From Phycisphaerales bacterium (GTDB lineage: Bacteria > Planctomycetota > Phycisphaerae > Tepidisphaerales > Tepidisphaeraceae): a stretch of 5,247 nucleotides of DNA. Shown here in pieces: positions 1 to 5,247 of this stretch. Every line of letters starts with the position of its first letter. Within the stretch, counting starts at the first letter, position 1. The notes under the pieces were generated by a model that searched no databases, was not told where the DNA came from, and saw nothing but the letters and a program-made list of their open reading frames with translations. Location of the stretch: positions 1 to 5,247 of the forward strand of contig JAQGHJ010000869.1 in the NCBI GenBank assembly GCA_028288905.1, in the 5' to 3' direction. Both the position numbers and the translations under genes were made by a program.

Positions 1-45
1 TGCGCCCGCGGCTTGTTTTGCTGTCGTCCACCGCGTCCGTCGCGG

Positions 46-1149
46 TCACGCCCCTGTTCGCGTCCCCGCGTCCACCGGGTTCGCCTTCAGCAGCTCGCGC
101 GTCCGGCTCACCTCGTCGGCCGTCAGCTCCGGCGCGTGGTCGGCCCGCACGAGCCAGCCCTTGCGGTAGAACCACATCACGATCCCGACGATGATCCCGC
201 CAGTCCCGAGCAGCGACCCCCAGAAGCCGACCGGCGATTCGAGCAGGTGCTTGAACCCCGGCACGTCGAAGTTCATCCCGAAGAACCCTGTGATCACGGT
301 CAGCGGGATGGCGATGACCGTCATCATCGTCAGCGTCTTCATGATCTCGTTCAGCCGGTTGCTGATGCTCGACAGGTAGATGTCCCGGGCCCCGACGACG
401 AGGTCGCGGTACAGCTCGACCATCTCGACCACCCGCACGAGGTGGTCCTGCACGTCCCGCATGAACACCCGGGTCCCCTCGCGGACGAACGGCACGTCCC
501 CACGGGTCAGCTGGGCCACCACCTCCCGCTGCGGGGCGACGATCCGCCGGAGGTTCAGCAGCTCCCGCTTCTTGAACGAGATCTCGGTCAACACCTCGGG
601 GCGGGGGCGGACCAGGGCCCGCTCCTCAAGGTCGTCCAGCGCTTCCTGCAGGTAGTCGAGGATCGGCTCGTAGTGGTCGACCATGTGGTCGAGGATGTTG
701 TAGAGGATCACGTCCGTCCCCCGCTCCAGCAGCCGCTTGGGGTCGGCCTCGGCCCGGGTGAGGATCTCGGACACGCTCTTCATCTGCTCGTCGTGGATCG
801 TGACGAGGTACCGGCCGGAAACGAACAGGTCGAGCTCCTTCGTCCGCACCTTCTCCCGGAACGACTGGAGGTCCGGGCCGTGGAACACCATGTAGAAGTA
901 GCCGGCCTTGCACCCCTCGCCGGTGTGGTCGTAGTTCTCGATCTTCGGCCGCTGCGAGTAGCCGATCGTGTCCTCGATCGCCAGCGGGTGGAACCCGAAC
1001 ACGTCGTCGAGTAGCGCCAGCTCCTCGTCCGTCGGCTTGGACATGTCGAGCCAGAACACCGCGTCCGGGTCCCGCAGGGCCCGGGACAGGGCCGCGGGAG
1101 ACGTGTCCCGGGACACCTGGCCGTCGTCGAGGATGAACGCGGTGAGCAT
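46..1149 (-). CDS. corA: CorA-family magnesium/cobalt transport protein
   Basis: Encodes a 367-residue inner-membrane channel of the CorA family, which forms homopentamers that import Mg2+ (also Co2+/Ni2+) down the electrochemical gradient. Visible in the sequence: a soluble cytoplasmic N-terminal region (about residues 1-265) with the usual start-proximal strand and a 'PLAIED' helix segment (55-60); long acidic and charged helices (about 150-265) leading to the pore helix; a first membrane segment at about 273-291 ending in the diagnostic GMN motif (GMNFDVPG, residues 291-298); a second membrane segment at about 308-328; then a basic 'YRKGW' stop and a 35-residue polar tail. The tail is longer than in classical CorA, where the protein ends soon after the second helix. 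The frame is open further upstream, but ATG at 1149 starts the conserved MLTAFILDDG and avoids overlapping the divergent gene. No Shine-Dalgarno is seen; an AT-rich TAGATT lies 7 nt upstream. No Mg-sensing leader is recognised. The family call is firm; ion preference is inferred. Confidence 0.95.
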   Translation of the reverse strand: MLTAFILDDGQVSRDTSPAALSRALRDPDAVFWLDMSKPTDEELALLDDVFGFHPLAIEDTIGYSQRPKIENYDHTGEGCKAGYFYMVFHGPDLQSFREKVRTKELDLFVSGRYLVTIHDEQMKSVSEILTRAEADPKRLLERGTDVILYNILDHMVDHYEPILDYLQEALDDLEERALVRPRPEVLTEISFKKRELLNLRRIVAPQREVVAQLTRGDVPFVREGTRVFMRDVQDHLVRVVEMVELYRDLVVGARDIYLSSISNRLNEIMKTLTMMTVIAIPLTVITGFFGMNFDVPGFKHLLESPVGFWGSLLGTGGIIVGIVMWFYRKGWLVRADHAPELTADEVSRTRELLKANPVDAGTRTGA

Positions 1150-1284
1150 GCCGGACAATCTACCGCAGGCGGCGGGGTTGGCGTATCGGTGACGCACCGG
1201 GGCCGCGCGGGGCGAGCTTAACGTTCTGGCCGTCAGCCGGCTGGGCGGGTTGACGCTTCGGCGGCGCGGCCCGATGCTCCGGGG
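1150..1284. promoter_or_regulatory. Divergent intergenic region (corA / thioesterase)
   Basis: These 135 bp separate two genes read away from each other, so promoters for both must lie here or inside the neighbouring genes. On the minus strand TAGATT (1162-1157) sits 7 nt before the corA ATG and could be a -10 box of a nearly leaderless transcript. On the plus strand TTGACG (1250-1255) resembles a -35 box, but no good -10 follows at the right spacing. No clear operator palindrome or riboswitch is seen. The promoter elements are weak guesses; only the divergent layout is certain. Confidence 0.35.
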
Positions 1285-1824
1285 ATGTCCGCCACGCCGA
1301 CCGATTCGCCCCACCCGCCGGCCGCCGCTCGGCAGTTGCCGCACACGGCCGGCTGCCTCGTCTGCGGGCGGGAGAACCCGCACGGCCTGCACCTGGACCT
1401 GCGCGTGGACGCGGCCGGCACGGTGGCCACCGATTTCTCGCCGGGGCCGACCCACATCGGGTTCCAGGGCGTGACGCACGGCGGGGTGCTGGCGACCGTG
1501 CTGGACGAGGCGATGGTTTGGGCCGCCACCTGGGCCGGCCGGCGGTTCTGCCTGTGCGGGGAGATGACGATCCGGTTCCGCAAGCCGGCGCACGTCGGGG
1601 AGCCGCTGCGGTTCGAAGCTCGGGTCACGGTTGCCCGATCCCGACTTGTCACGACCGTCGGCGTCGCCCGCGACGCGGCTGGGGCGGTCGTCGCCGAGGC
1701 GACCGGCAAGTACGTCCCGCTGCCAGACGACCAGAACCGAGCTTTCGTTGCCACGTTAGTCGACGACCCGACCACGGACGAAGCGGCGCGGGTGCTACGG
1801 GCAGCGGCGGCAGGCGTTTCGTAA
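1285..1824 (+). CDS. PaaI-like hotdog-fold thioesterase
   Basis: Encodes a 179-residue protein of the hotdog thioesterase superfamily (4HBT/PaaI type), which hydrolyses acyl-CoA or related thioesters; the substrate cannot be read from the sequence. Evidence: an N-terminal CxxCG-x2-NPxGL element (residues 24-35), found in one PaaI-like subgroup; the active-site stretch with HGG at 65-67 followed by the hotdog-helix acidic pair D74-E75; the strand 'MTIRFRKP' with the usual 'P..VGEPL' turn (94-108); and the closing strand ending 'ATGKYVPL' (139-146). A 33-residue polar or alanine-rich tail follows the domain. ATG 1285 is preferred because it gives a short leader before the conserved cysteines; an out-of-frame ATG 12 nt... 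upstream at 1273 is in frame and would add four residues. No Shine-Dalgarno is obvious. Its only cysteines form two close pairs (C24/C27 and C89/C91). It stands alone between divergent corA and the downstream dipeptidase, so context gives no pathway. Confidence 0.85.
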   Translation: MSATPTDSPHPPAAARQLPHTAGCLVCGRENPHGLHLDLRVDAAGTVATDFSPGPTHIGFQGVTHGGVLATVLDEAMVWAATWAGRRFCLCGEMTIRFRKPAHVGEPLRFEARVTVARSRLVTTVGVARDAAGAVVAEATGKYVPLPDDQNRAFVATLVDDPTTDEAARVLRAAAAGVS

Positions 1825-1908
1825 CCGCTCCGGCTGGCTTGCGACGCCGCGAACAGCGGAACCCGAACCGTCCATTCCCCTTGTCCGTTCTTCCGCCCCT
1901 CTGCGTAT

Positions 1909-1929
1909 TGCCTACCGCATGCTGCCTAC
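1909..1929 (+). repeat. Short TGCCTAC direct repeat at dipeptidase start
   Basis: The heptamer TGCCTAC occurs at 1909-1915 and again at 1923-1929, 14 nt apart, in a C/T-rich stretch of the 115-bp gap before the dipeptidase. It resembles remnants of the short 'tgcctac-tgcctac' intergenic repeats that I recall from many bacterial genomes. It straddles the first possible ATG (1919), which argues that this ATG is not the real start. Confidence 0.35.
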
Positions 1930-1939
1930 TTCTCCTCCC

Positions 1940-3340
1940 ATGCTCGACCAAGCCCTCGCCACCATCGACGCCCGGAAGCAGGCCTCGCTCGCGCTGCTGA
2001 CGGAGTTCCTGCGGATCCCGAGCGTCAGCACGAAGCCGGAACACGCCGGCGACCTGAAACGGTGCGCCGACTGGCTGGCCGGGCAGTTCCGCGACGCCGG
2101 GCTGTCGGCCGACGTCCACCCGACGCCGGGGCACCCGGTCGTTGTCGCGAAGAACGTGCACAAGCCCGGCCGGCCGACGGTGCTGCTGTACGGGCACTAC
2201 GACGTGCAGCCGCCGGAGCCGCTGGAGTTGTGGACGACGCCGGCGTTCGAGCCGACGGAGCGGAACGACGAGACCGGGCACCCGGCGATCTACGCCCGCG
2301 GGTCGGCCGACGACAAGGGGCAGGTCTGGTGCCACGTCGAAGCCGTCCGGGCCCTGATGGCCACCGGCGGCGGGGACCTGCCCGTCAACCTCACCGCGCT
2401 GATCGAGGGCGAGGAGGAAATCGGGTCCGACCACCTCGACCAATTCGTCGCCGCCAACGCCGACCTGCTCCGGGCCGACGTCGCGATCATCAGCGACACG
2501 AGCCAGTTCGACCGCGGGTTGCCGGCCATCACGTACGGGCTCCGCGGGCTGTGCTACATGGAGGTGTTCCTGACCGGACCGAGCCACGACCTGCACTCGG
2601 GCATGTACGGCGGCTCCGTCCCGAACCCGGCCAACGTGCTGTGCGAGTTTATCGCGAGCCTGCACGACAAGGACGGCCGGGTGAACCTGCCGGGTTTCTA
2701 CGACCGCGTGGTGCCGCTGACGGCGGCCGAGCGGGCGGAGTGGCAGAAGTTGCCGTTCGACGAGGCCGCGTTCGCGGCGTCGCTGAACATCCCGCACGGG
2801 AACGGCGAGCCGGGGTACAGCACGGTCGAGCGGCAGTGGGCCCGCCCGACGCTGGACGTGAACGGCATCACGACCGGCTACCAAGGGCACGGGGCCAAGA
2901 CGGTCATCCCCGCCAAGGCGTCGGCCAAGATCTCGATGCGGCTCGTGCCGGACCAGGACCCGGCCGAGGTGCAGCGGCTGTTCGAACAGGCCGTCCGCGA
3001 CCGGCTGCCGAAGAACGTGACCGTCGAGTTCAAGCAGCACGGCCTGGCCGGGCCGGTGCTGACCCCGGCCGACTCGCCGGCCGTCCGGCTGGCCCGCGAG
3101 GCGCTGGCGGCCGGGTTCGGGACGACGGCCACCACCCTCGTCCGCGGCGGCGGGAGCATCCCGGTCGTCGCCCTGCTGAAGCGGGTGCTCGGCATCGACA
3201 CCCTGCTCGTCGGCTTCGGCCTGCCGGACGACCGGGTCCACTCGCCGAACGAGAAGTTCGACCTCGACGCCCTGCACAAAGGGACGCGGACGGCGGCGGC
3301 GCTGTACGCGACGCTGGCGGGACTGCACGCGACGAAGTAG
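1940..3340 (+). CDS. M20-family metallo-dipeptidase (carnosinase-like)
   Basis: Encodes a cytoplasmic zinc dipeptidase of peptidase family M20 (CNDP/Dug1-like branch), which cleaves dipeptides. The start used is ATG 1940 (466 residues, MLDQALATIDARK); ATG 1919 in the same frame would add MLPTSPP, which looks non-coding. In the numbering from the 1919 start, the expected metal-site residues are all present: H93 and catalytic D95 in YGHYDVQPPEP; bridging D131 in GSADDKG; catalytic base E166 and ligand E167 in EGEEEIGS; D193 in IISDT; and H441 in VHSPNEK. The lid/dimerisation domain (about 210-375) carries the DLHSGMYGG motif with H226, which in carnosinases acts across the dimer. RGGGSIPV (409-416) is the substrate carboxylate-binding loop. 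No signal peptide is seen. Length is normal for the family. It is followed within 32 nt by the long palindrome at 3372-3799 and faces the phosphatase gene convergently. Exact substrate is unknown. Confidence 0.93.
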   Translation: MLDQALATIDARKQASLALLTEFLRIPSVSTKPEHAGDLKRCADWLAGQFRDAGLSADVHPTPGHPVVVAKNVHKPGRPTVLLYGHYDVQPPEPLELWTTPAFEPTERNDETGHPAIYARGSADDKGQVWCHVEAVRALMATGGGDLPVNLTALIEGEEEIGSDHLDQFVAANADLLRADVAIISDTSQFDRGLPAITYGLRGLCYMEVFLTGPSHDLHSGMYGGSVPNPANVLCEFIASLHDKDGRVNLPGFYDRVVPLTAAERAEWQKLPFDEAAFAASLNIPHGNGEPGYSTVERQWARPTLDVNGITTGYQGHGAKTVIPAKASAKISMRLVPDQDPAEVQRLFEQAVRDRLPKNVTVEFKQHGLAGPVLTPADSPAVRLAREALAAGFGTTATTLVRGGGSIPVVALLKRVLGIDTLLVGFGLPDDRVHSPNEKFDLDALHKGTRTAAALYATLAGLHATK

Positions 3341-3371
3341 CCGTCGGGAGGACAATGCTCCACCCACGGCG

Positions 3372-3392
3372 AACGGGCGGACATGCGACCGC
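3372..3392 (+). repeat. Outer left arm of palindrome
   Basis: A 21-nt perfect inverted match to 3779-3799, with core GGGCGGACATGCGACCGC. It lies 31 nt after the dipeptidase stop codon. The following bases (to about 3427) reiterate a GCGAAG-type motif, as in dispersed intergenic repeats of high-GC bacteria. Confidence 0.85.
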
Positions 3393-3495
3393 CAAGTCGC
3401 GAAGACCGCGAAGGAAGACGGCGAAGGAAACTCACGGGTGGAAGTGACGGCGGGGCTCGGGTCGCGCTAGGCCCGTGCGTCGGCCGGGCCAGAGT

Positions 3496-3562
3496 GGCCG
3501 CCCCCACGCGTGTCATCCTGAGCGGAGCGAAGGACCTCGCGTCCACCGCGCGACCGGACCAG
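3496..3562 (+). repeat. Middle left arm, HPERSEG-type dispersed repeat
   Basis: This 67-nt arm pairs with 3652-3717. It includes a perfect 35-nt core (3502-3536 against 3678-3712) and a second perfect 15-nt block (3548-3562 against 3652-3666). The core contains GTCATCCTGAGCGGAGCGAA, a dispersed bacterial intergenic motif whose chance translation gives 'HPERSEG' on one strand and 'LRSAQDDT' on the other. Confidence 0.85.
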
Positions 3563-3580
3563 GAGGCAAAGGGTAGTCGA

Positions 3581-3633
3581 ATGTGAAAGGGTGGCCGGTC
3601 GATTGTGCCCGCCGTGGGGCCACCTTTTCACAT
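3581..3633 (+). repeat. Inner hairpin of palindrome
   Basis: The arms 3581-3596 (ATGTGAAAGGGTGGCC) and 3618-3633 (GGCCACCTTTTCACAT) can pair over 16 positions with one mismatch, which would be a G-U pair in RNA from the plus strand. The loop is 21 nt. This forms the tip of the larger palindrome. Confidence 0.75.
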
Positions 3634-3651
3634 GCCACGGTTCTCGTGCCG

Positions 3652-3717
3652 CTGGTCCGGTCGCGCAGTGGACGAGGGGTCCTTCGCTCCGCTCAGGATG
3701 ACACGCGTGGGGCGGCC
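3652..3717 (-). repeat. Middle right arm, HPERSEG-type dispersed repeat
   Basis: A reverse-oriented copy of the middle left arm (3496-3562), 66 nt long. It differs by one C in a C-run and a few substitutions near 3667-3677. The few changes between the arms suggest either recent origin or continued pairing/conversion. Confidence 0.85.
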
Positions 3718-3778
3718 GGCGCGTCTCGGCACCAGCTTCCCGTCCGTCGTTTCCCGTCGCGTCTGCCTTCGCGCCTCC

Positions 3779-3799
3779 GCGGTCGCATGTCCGCCCGTT
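3779..3799 (-). repeat. Outer right arm of palindrome
   Basis: The exact reverse complement of 3372-3392, located 32 nt from the phosphatase stop codon. The spacing from each arm to its neighbouring stop codon is almost equal on the two sides (31 and 32 nt). Confidence 0.85.
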
Positions 3800-3831
3800 A
3801 AGCGTGAGCCGTTGGTCGCCTTCCCCGCCGC

Positions 3832-4593
3832 TCAGTCGGCCGGCGGGGCGAGGAGTTCGCGCGGGTTCGTGACGGTCAGCCGGTCCACCGCCTCGTCCCC
3901 CACGAGCCGAATCGCGTTCCTCAGCCCTTCGAGCCGCACGTCGAGCGACCGCGGGTTGTGCAGGTCGGACCCGAGCACCCAGTACGCCCCGCGTCGCAAC
4001 AGCCCGTCGGCCACGGTGCGGGTCATGGACCCGACCGGGTTGGCGAAGCATTGCAGGTTCCCCTGGAGTCGCAGGCCGAGCTCGTCGGTGAACAAGCCGA
4101 TGAGGCCCGGGTCGAGTTGGACGGCCCGCATCCGCTCGGGGTGGGCGAGCACGCACGTCACGCCGCCGGACTGGAGGTGGCGGACGGCCGGCCTGAAGAA
4201 GTCGGGCAGCCGGTCGGCCCAGAGGTCGAACAGCACGACCTTTCCCCGCATGCCGTAGCTGACGACGGCGTCGGCCGGATCGTCGACCGTCTCCGGCCGC
4301 AGGTTCATCTCGCCGCCGGGGTGCAGCGTCAGCGGGACGCCGACCGCGTCGAGCATCGCCTGGAGGTCGGCCACGCGACCGGGGATCTCGTCGGCCGAGT
4401 TGTGCGGCAGGCTCGGCCACACGTGCGGGGTGCAGAACAGGTGCGCGTACCCGGCCTCGACCATCCGGCGGGCGCACGCGATGGAGTCTTCGACCGTCTT
4501 GCACCCGTCGTCCACGTCGGGCAGCAGGTGGGCGTGGACGTCGATCCGGCCGGGGGAGGGCGGGGACTGAGGGGCGGCGAGGTGGGCGGGCAT
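3832..4593 (-). CDS. CpsB/YwqE-type PHP-domain protein-tyrosine phosphatase
   Basis: Encodes a 253-residue cytoplasmic metal-dependent phosphatase of the PHP superfamily, CpsB/YwqE/Wzb-replacing type, which in Gram-positive models dephosphorylates the tyrosine kinase controlling capsule or exopolysaccharide export. Motifs in order: DVHAHLLPDVDDG (18-30; ligands H20, H22, probably D29), CTPH (54-57), HPGGE (91-95), LAHPERM (149-155), GSDLHN (208-213) and the C-terminal TNPRELL (242-248). Together these are the full metal-binding set of the family and the length is normal (about 250). ATG 4593 gives a 16-residue proline/alanine-rich leader before the conserved start, longer than in typical homologues, but no later in-frame ATG precedes the motif. 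No Shine-Dalgarno is seen; TACAAT lies 10 nt upstream. No kinase, Wzx/Wzy or glycosyltransferase gene lies in the window, so its polysaccharide role rests on family knowledge only; a broader phosphoesterase role is possible. Confidence 0.88.
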   Translation of the reverse strand: MPAHLAAPQSPPSPGRIDVHAHLLPDVDDGCKTVEDSIACARRMVEAGYAHLFCTPHVWPSLPHNSADEIPGRVADLQAMLDAVGVPLTLHPGGEMNLRPETVDDPADAVVSYGMRGKVVLFDLWADRLPDFFRPAVRHLQSGGVTCVLAHPERMRAVQLDPGLIGLFTDELGLRLQGNLQCFANPVGSMTRTVADGLLRRGAYWVLGSDLHNPRSLDVRLEGLRNAIRLVGDEAVDRLTVTNPRELLAPPAD

Positions 4594-4603
4594 GAGGAGA
4601 CGT

Positions 4604-4609
4604 ATTGTA
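4604..4609 (-). promoter_or_regulatory. Possible -10 box of phosphatase gene
   Basis: TACAAT on the minus strand, 10 nt before the phosphatase ATG, matches five of six positions of TATAAT and stands out in GC-rich surroundings. Transcription would start only a few bases before the ATG, giving a nearly leaderless mRNA, which fits the missing Shine-Dalgarno. No convincing -35 box lies 16-18 nt upstream. Confidence 0.25.
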
Positions 4610-4770
4610 CCGCTGACCGCGGCGGTAGGGGGCCGTTGGGGATGGCACAGCCGCCTCGAACATCGGCCGGGCTCCTCGCTCTCCAGGCGGGAGAGGCGGG
4701 GGCGAGGGCGGACGTCGAAACGGCTCGGTGCCCTCCGGCCCTAAATGACAGCAGGCCTGATGTATCGCTG

Positions 4771-5220
4771 TTATTTGCCGCCTTCAGAGCTCTCCGCACG
4801 CCGTGCCGGCAGAGTCAAAAGCGCCTCCCCGTGAACCTCGGCTTTTGGCGGGGGCCGCCACTCAGCCAAGTTGCGATGCAACTTGGCAACAGCCGCCTCG
4901 AACTGCTGCCGGTCGAGAATGATCGGTTCGATCCGAGCGAGCACAAGCTGACCGCCGCGCCAGGTGGAAACGTTCCGGAGAGTGAGCGTGTCGCCGGAAA
5001 CGATGACGTCGGCGGACACGCCGCTGCAAGCATACTGTCCGCACCCGCACGCGAAGAGGATTGCCCCTTCCGCACCGTCCCTCCTCGCCGATTCCCCAAG
5101 CACGGTCTCATCGATCTTGTAGTCGCCGCCGCACCACGGGAGCACATCGTCGAACCCCTCGTCGCCGAGCGCTGCCTTGACGCGCGAGCCCAGATCTTCG
5201 CCGTCGATGTGGAACTCCAC
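4771..5220 (-). CDS. Hypothetical protein with CxCGxxxC motif, possibly 5'-partial
   Basis: Encodes 149 residues from GTG 5220. I do not recognise a named family. Seen: an N-terminal strand and turn 'EFHIDGEDLG' (2-11), an isolated C30, a C-G-C-G-x3-C cluster (58-65), a strand-rich middle (68-85), the segment 'IILDRQQFEAAVAKLHRNL' (100-118) that should be a strand followed by a helix, and a polar C-terminal tail. From memory, this layout (IDG..L, then CGxxxC, then F/LDR.Q(Y/F)..A) recalls small uncharacterised proteins of actinobacteria and planctomycetes; no function is known to me. No signal peptide or membrane segment is visible. GAGGAG lies 6 nt before GTG 5220 and supports that start, but the frame stays open to the window edge (5247) through '...EEPY', so the gene may begin outside. 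It ends 177 bp before the phosphatase start, on the same strand, and could be co-transcribed with it. Confidence 0.65.
   Translation of the reverse strand: MEFHIDGEDLGSRVKAALGDEGFDDVLPWCGGDYKIDETVLGESARRDGAEGAILFACGCGQYACSGVSADVIVSGDTLTLRNVSTWRGGQLVLARIEPIILDRQQFEAAVAKLHRNLAEWRPPPKAEVHGEALLTLPARRAESSEGGK
4865..4887. repeat. Perfect 10-bp-stem palindrome inside hypothetical gene
   Basis: GCCAAGTTGC (4865-4874) and GCAACTTGGC (4878-4887) are exact reverse complements separated by 3 nt. They lie within the codons for about A112-A119 of the hypothetical protein. As RNA this would be a stable short hairpin; as DNA it could be a protein-binding site. Protein coding may explain part of it by chance. 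Confidence 0.7.
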
Positions 5221-5247
5221 GTACGGCTCCTCGCAACCTTCTCGAAT

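Larger units (their letters stand above)
3372..3799. repeat. Composite nested inverted repeat between convergent genes
   Basis: This 428-bp non-coding element takes up nearly all of the 491-bp gap between the dipeptidase stop (3340) and the phosphatase stop (3832). Three nested pairs of inverted arms are visible: outer 3372-3392 with 3779-3799 (21 nt, perfect), middle 3496-3562 with 3652-3717 (about 66 nt, near-perfect), and inner 3581-3596 with 3618-3633 (16 nt, one mismatch). Between the outer and middle arms the two sides are only loosely similar and unequal in length (103 against 61 nt). No transposase or credible ORF lies inside, and no clear target-site duplication is seen. It could be a non-autonomous transposon-like element, nested insertions of dispersed repeats, or a structured two-way terminator. 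The structure is seen directly; the function is inferred. Confidence 0.85.

Noticed and set aside
13..1014. 333-residue plus-strand frame opposite corA
   Set aside because: The translation is rich in H, P, R, V and D with no fold-like pattern, while the opposite strand has a complete CorA with its GMN motif.
1150..1284. Mg-sensing riboswitch in the corA leader
   Set aside because: The region is short, no recognisable conserved helices are seen, and the candidate promoter would leave almost no leader.
1149..1593. Upstream extension of the corA frame to ATG 1593
   Set aside because: It would overlap the divergent thioesterase by about 300 bp, and the added residues are Arg/Pro-rich shadow sequence.
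1649..3367. 572-residue open frame antisense to the dipeptidase, and a 461-residue frame on the plus strand at 2062-3447
   Set aside because: Both are long only because GC-rich codons rarely give stops; their translations are low-complexity Arg/Ala/Pro/Gly-rich, and the dipeptidase frame has all its catalytic motifs.
3383..3801. Small plus-strand frames inside the palindrome (67 and 72 residues)
   Set aside because: They lie wholly within inverted-repeat arms and have no protein-like features.
3467..4663. 398-residue minus-strand frame and the 217-residue plus-strand frame (3605-4258) running from the palindrome into the phosphatase gene
   Set aside because: Their recognisable peptides ('HPERSEG', 'LRSAQDD') are chance translations of the non-coding repeat, and the rest is a shadow of the phosphatase gene.
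4594..4770. Possible terminator or small gene in the gap between the hypothetical and phosphatase genes
   Set aside because: Only a weak 5-bp stem near 4680-4695 is visible, with no T-run and no credible small ORF; nothing beyond the possible -10 box is supported.

Overview
This is a high-GC window (roughly two thirds G+C by eye) with strong G/C third-position bias. The style suggests a planctomycete of the Gemmata group: Shine-Dalgarno (ribosome-binding) sequences are mostly missing before starts, genes are spaced singly with mixed orientation, and a long intergenic palindrome carries the dispersed 'HPERSEG'-type motif. The taxonomy is inferred from style and protein flavour, not from a marker gene.

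Layout, left to right: (1) a complete CorA-type divalent-metal channel gene on the minus strand (46-1149); (2) a 135-bp divergent intergenic region; (3) a hotdog-fold PaaI-like thioesterase on the plus strand (1285-1824); (4) a 115-bp gap ending in a short repeated motif that overlaps the first possible start of the next gene; (5) a complete M20-family metallo-dipeptidase on the plus strand (1940-3340); (6) a 491-bp gap between convergent genes, almost filled by a three-level nested inverted repeat (3372-3799); (7) a PHP-domain protein-tyrosine phosphatase of the CpsB/YwqE type on the minus strand (3832-4593); (8) a 177-bp gap; (9) a cysteine-containing protein of unknown function on the minus strand (4771-5220), whose frame stays open to the window edge.

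The genes do not form one pathway. They look like independent housekeeping or accessory units: metal uptake, acyl-CoA thioester hydrolysis, dipeptide degradation and polysaccharide-linked tyrosine dephosphorylation. I found no rRNA, tRNA, CRISPR array, transposase or phage gene. The most unusual structure is the nested palindrome between the dipeptidase and phosphatase genes. It looks like a composite of dispersed non-coding repeats, and it could act as a two-way transcription stop or be a non-autonomous mobile element. I saw no clear case for a wholly new multi-gene system here.
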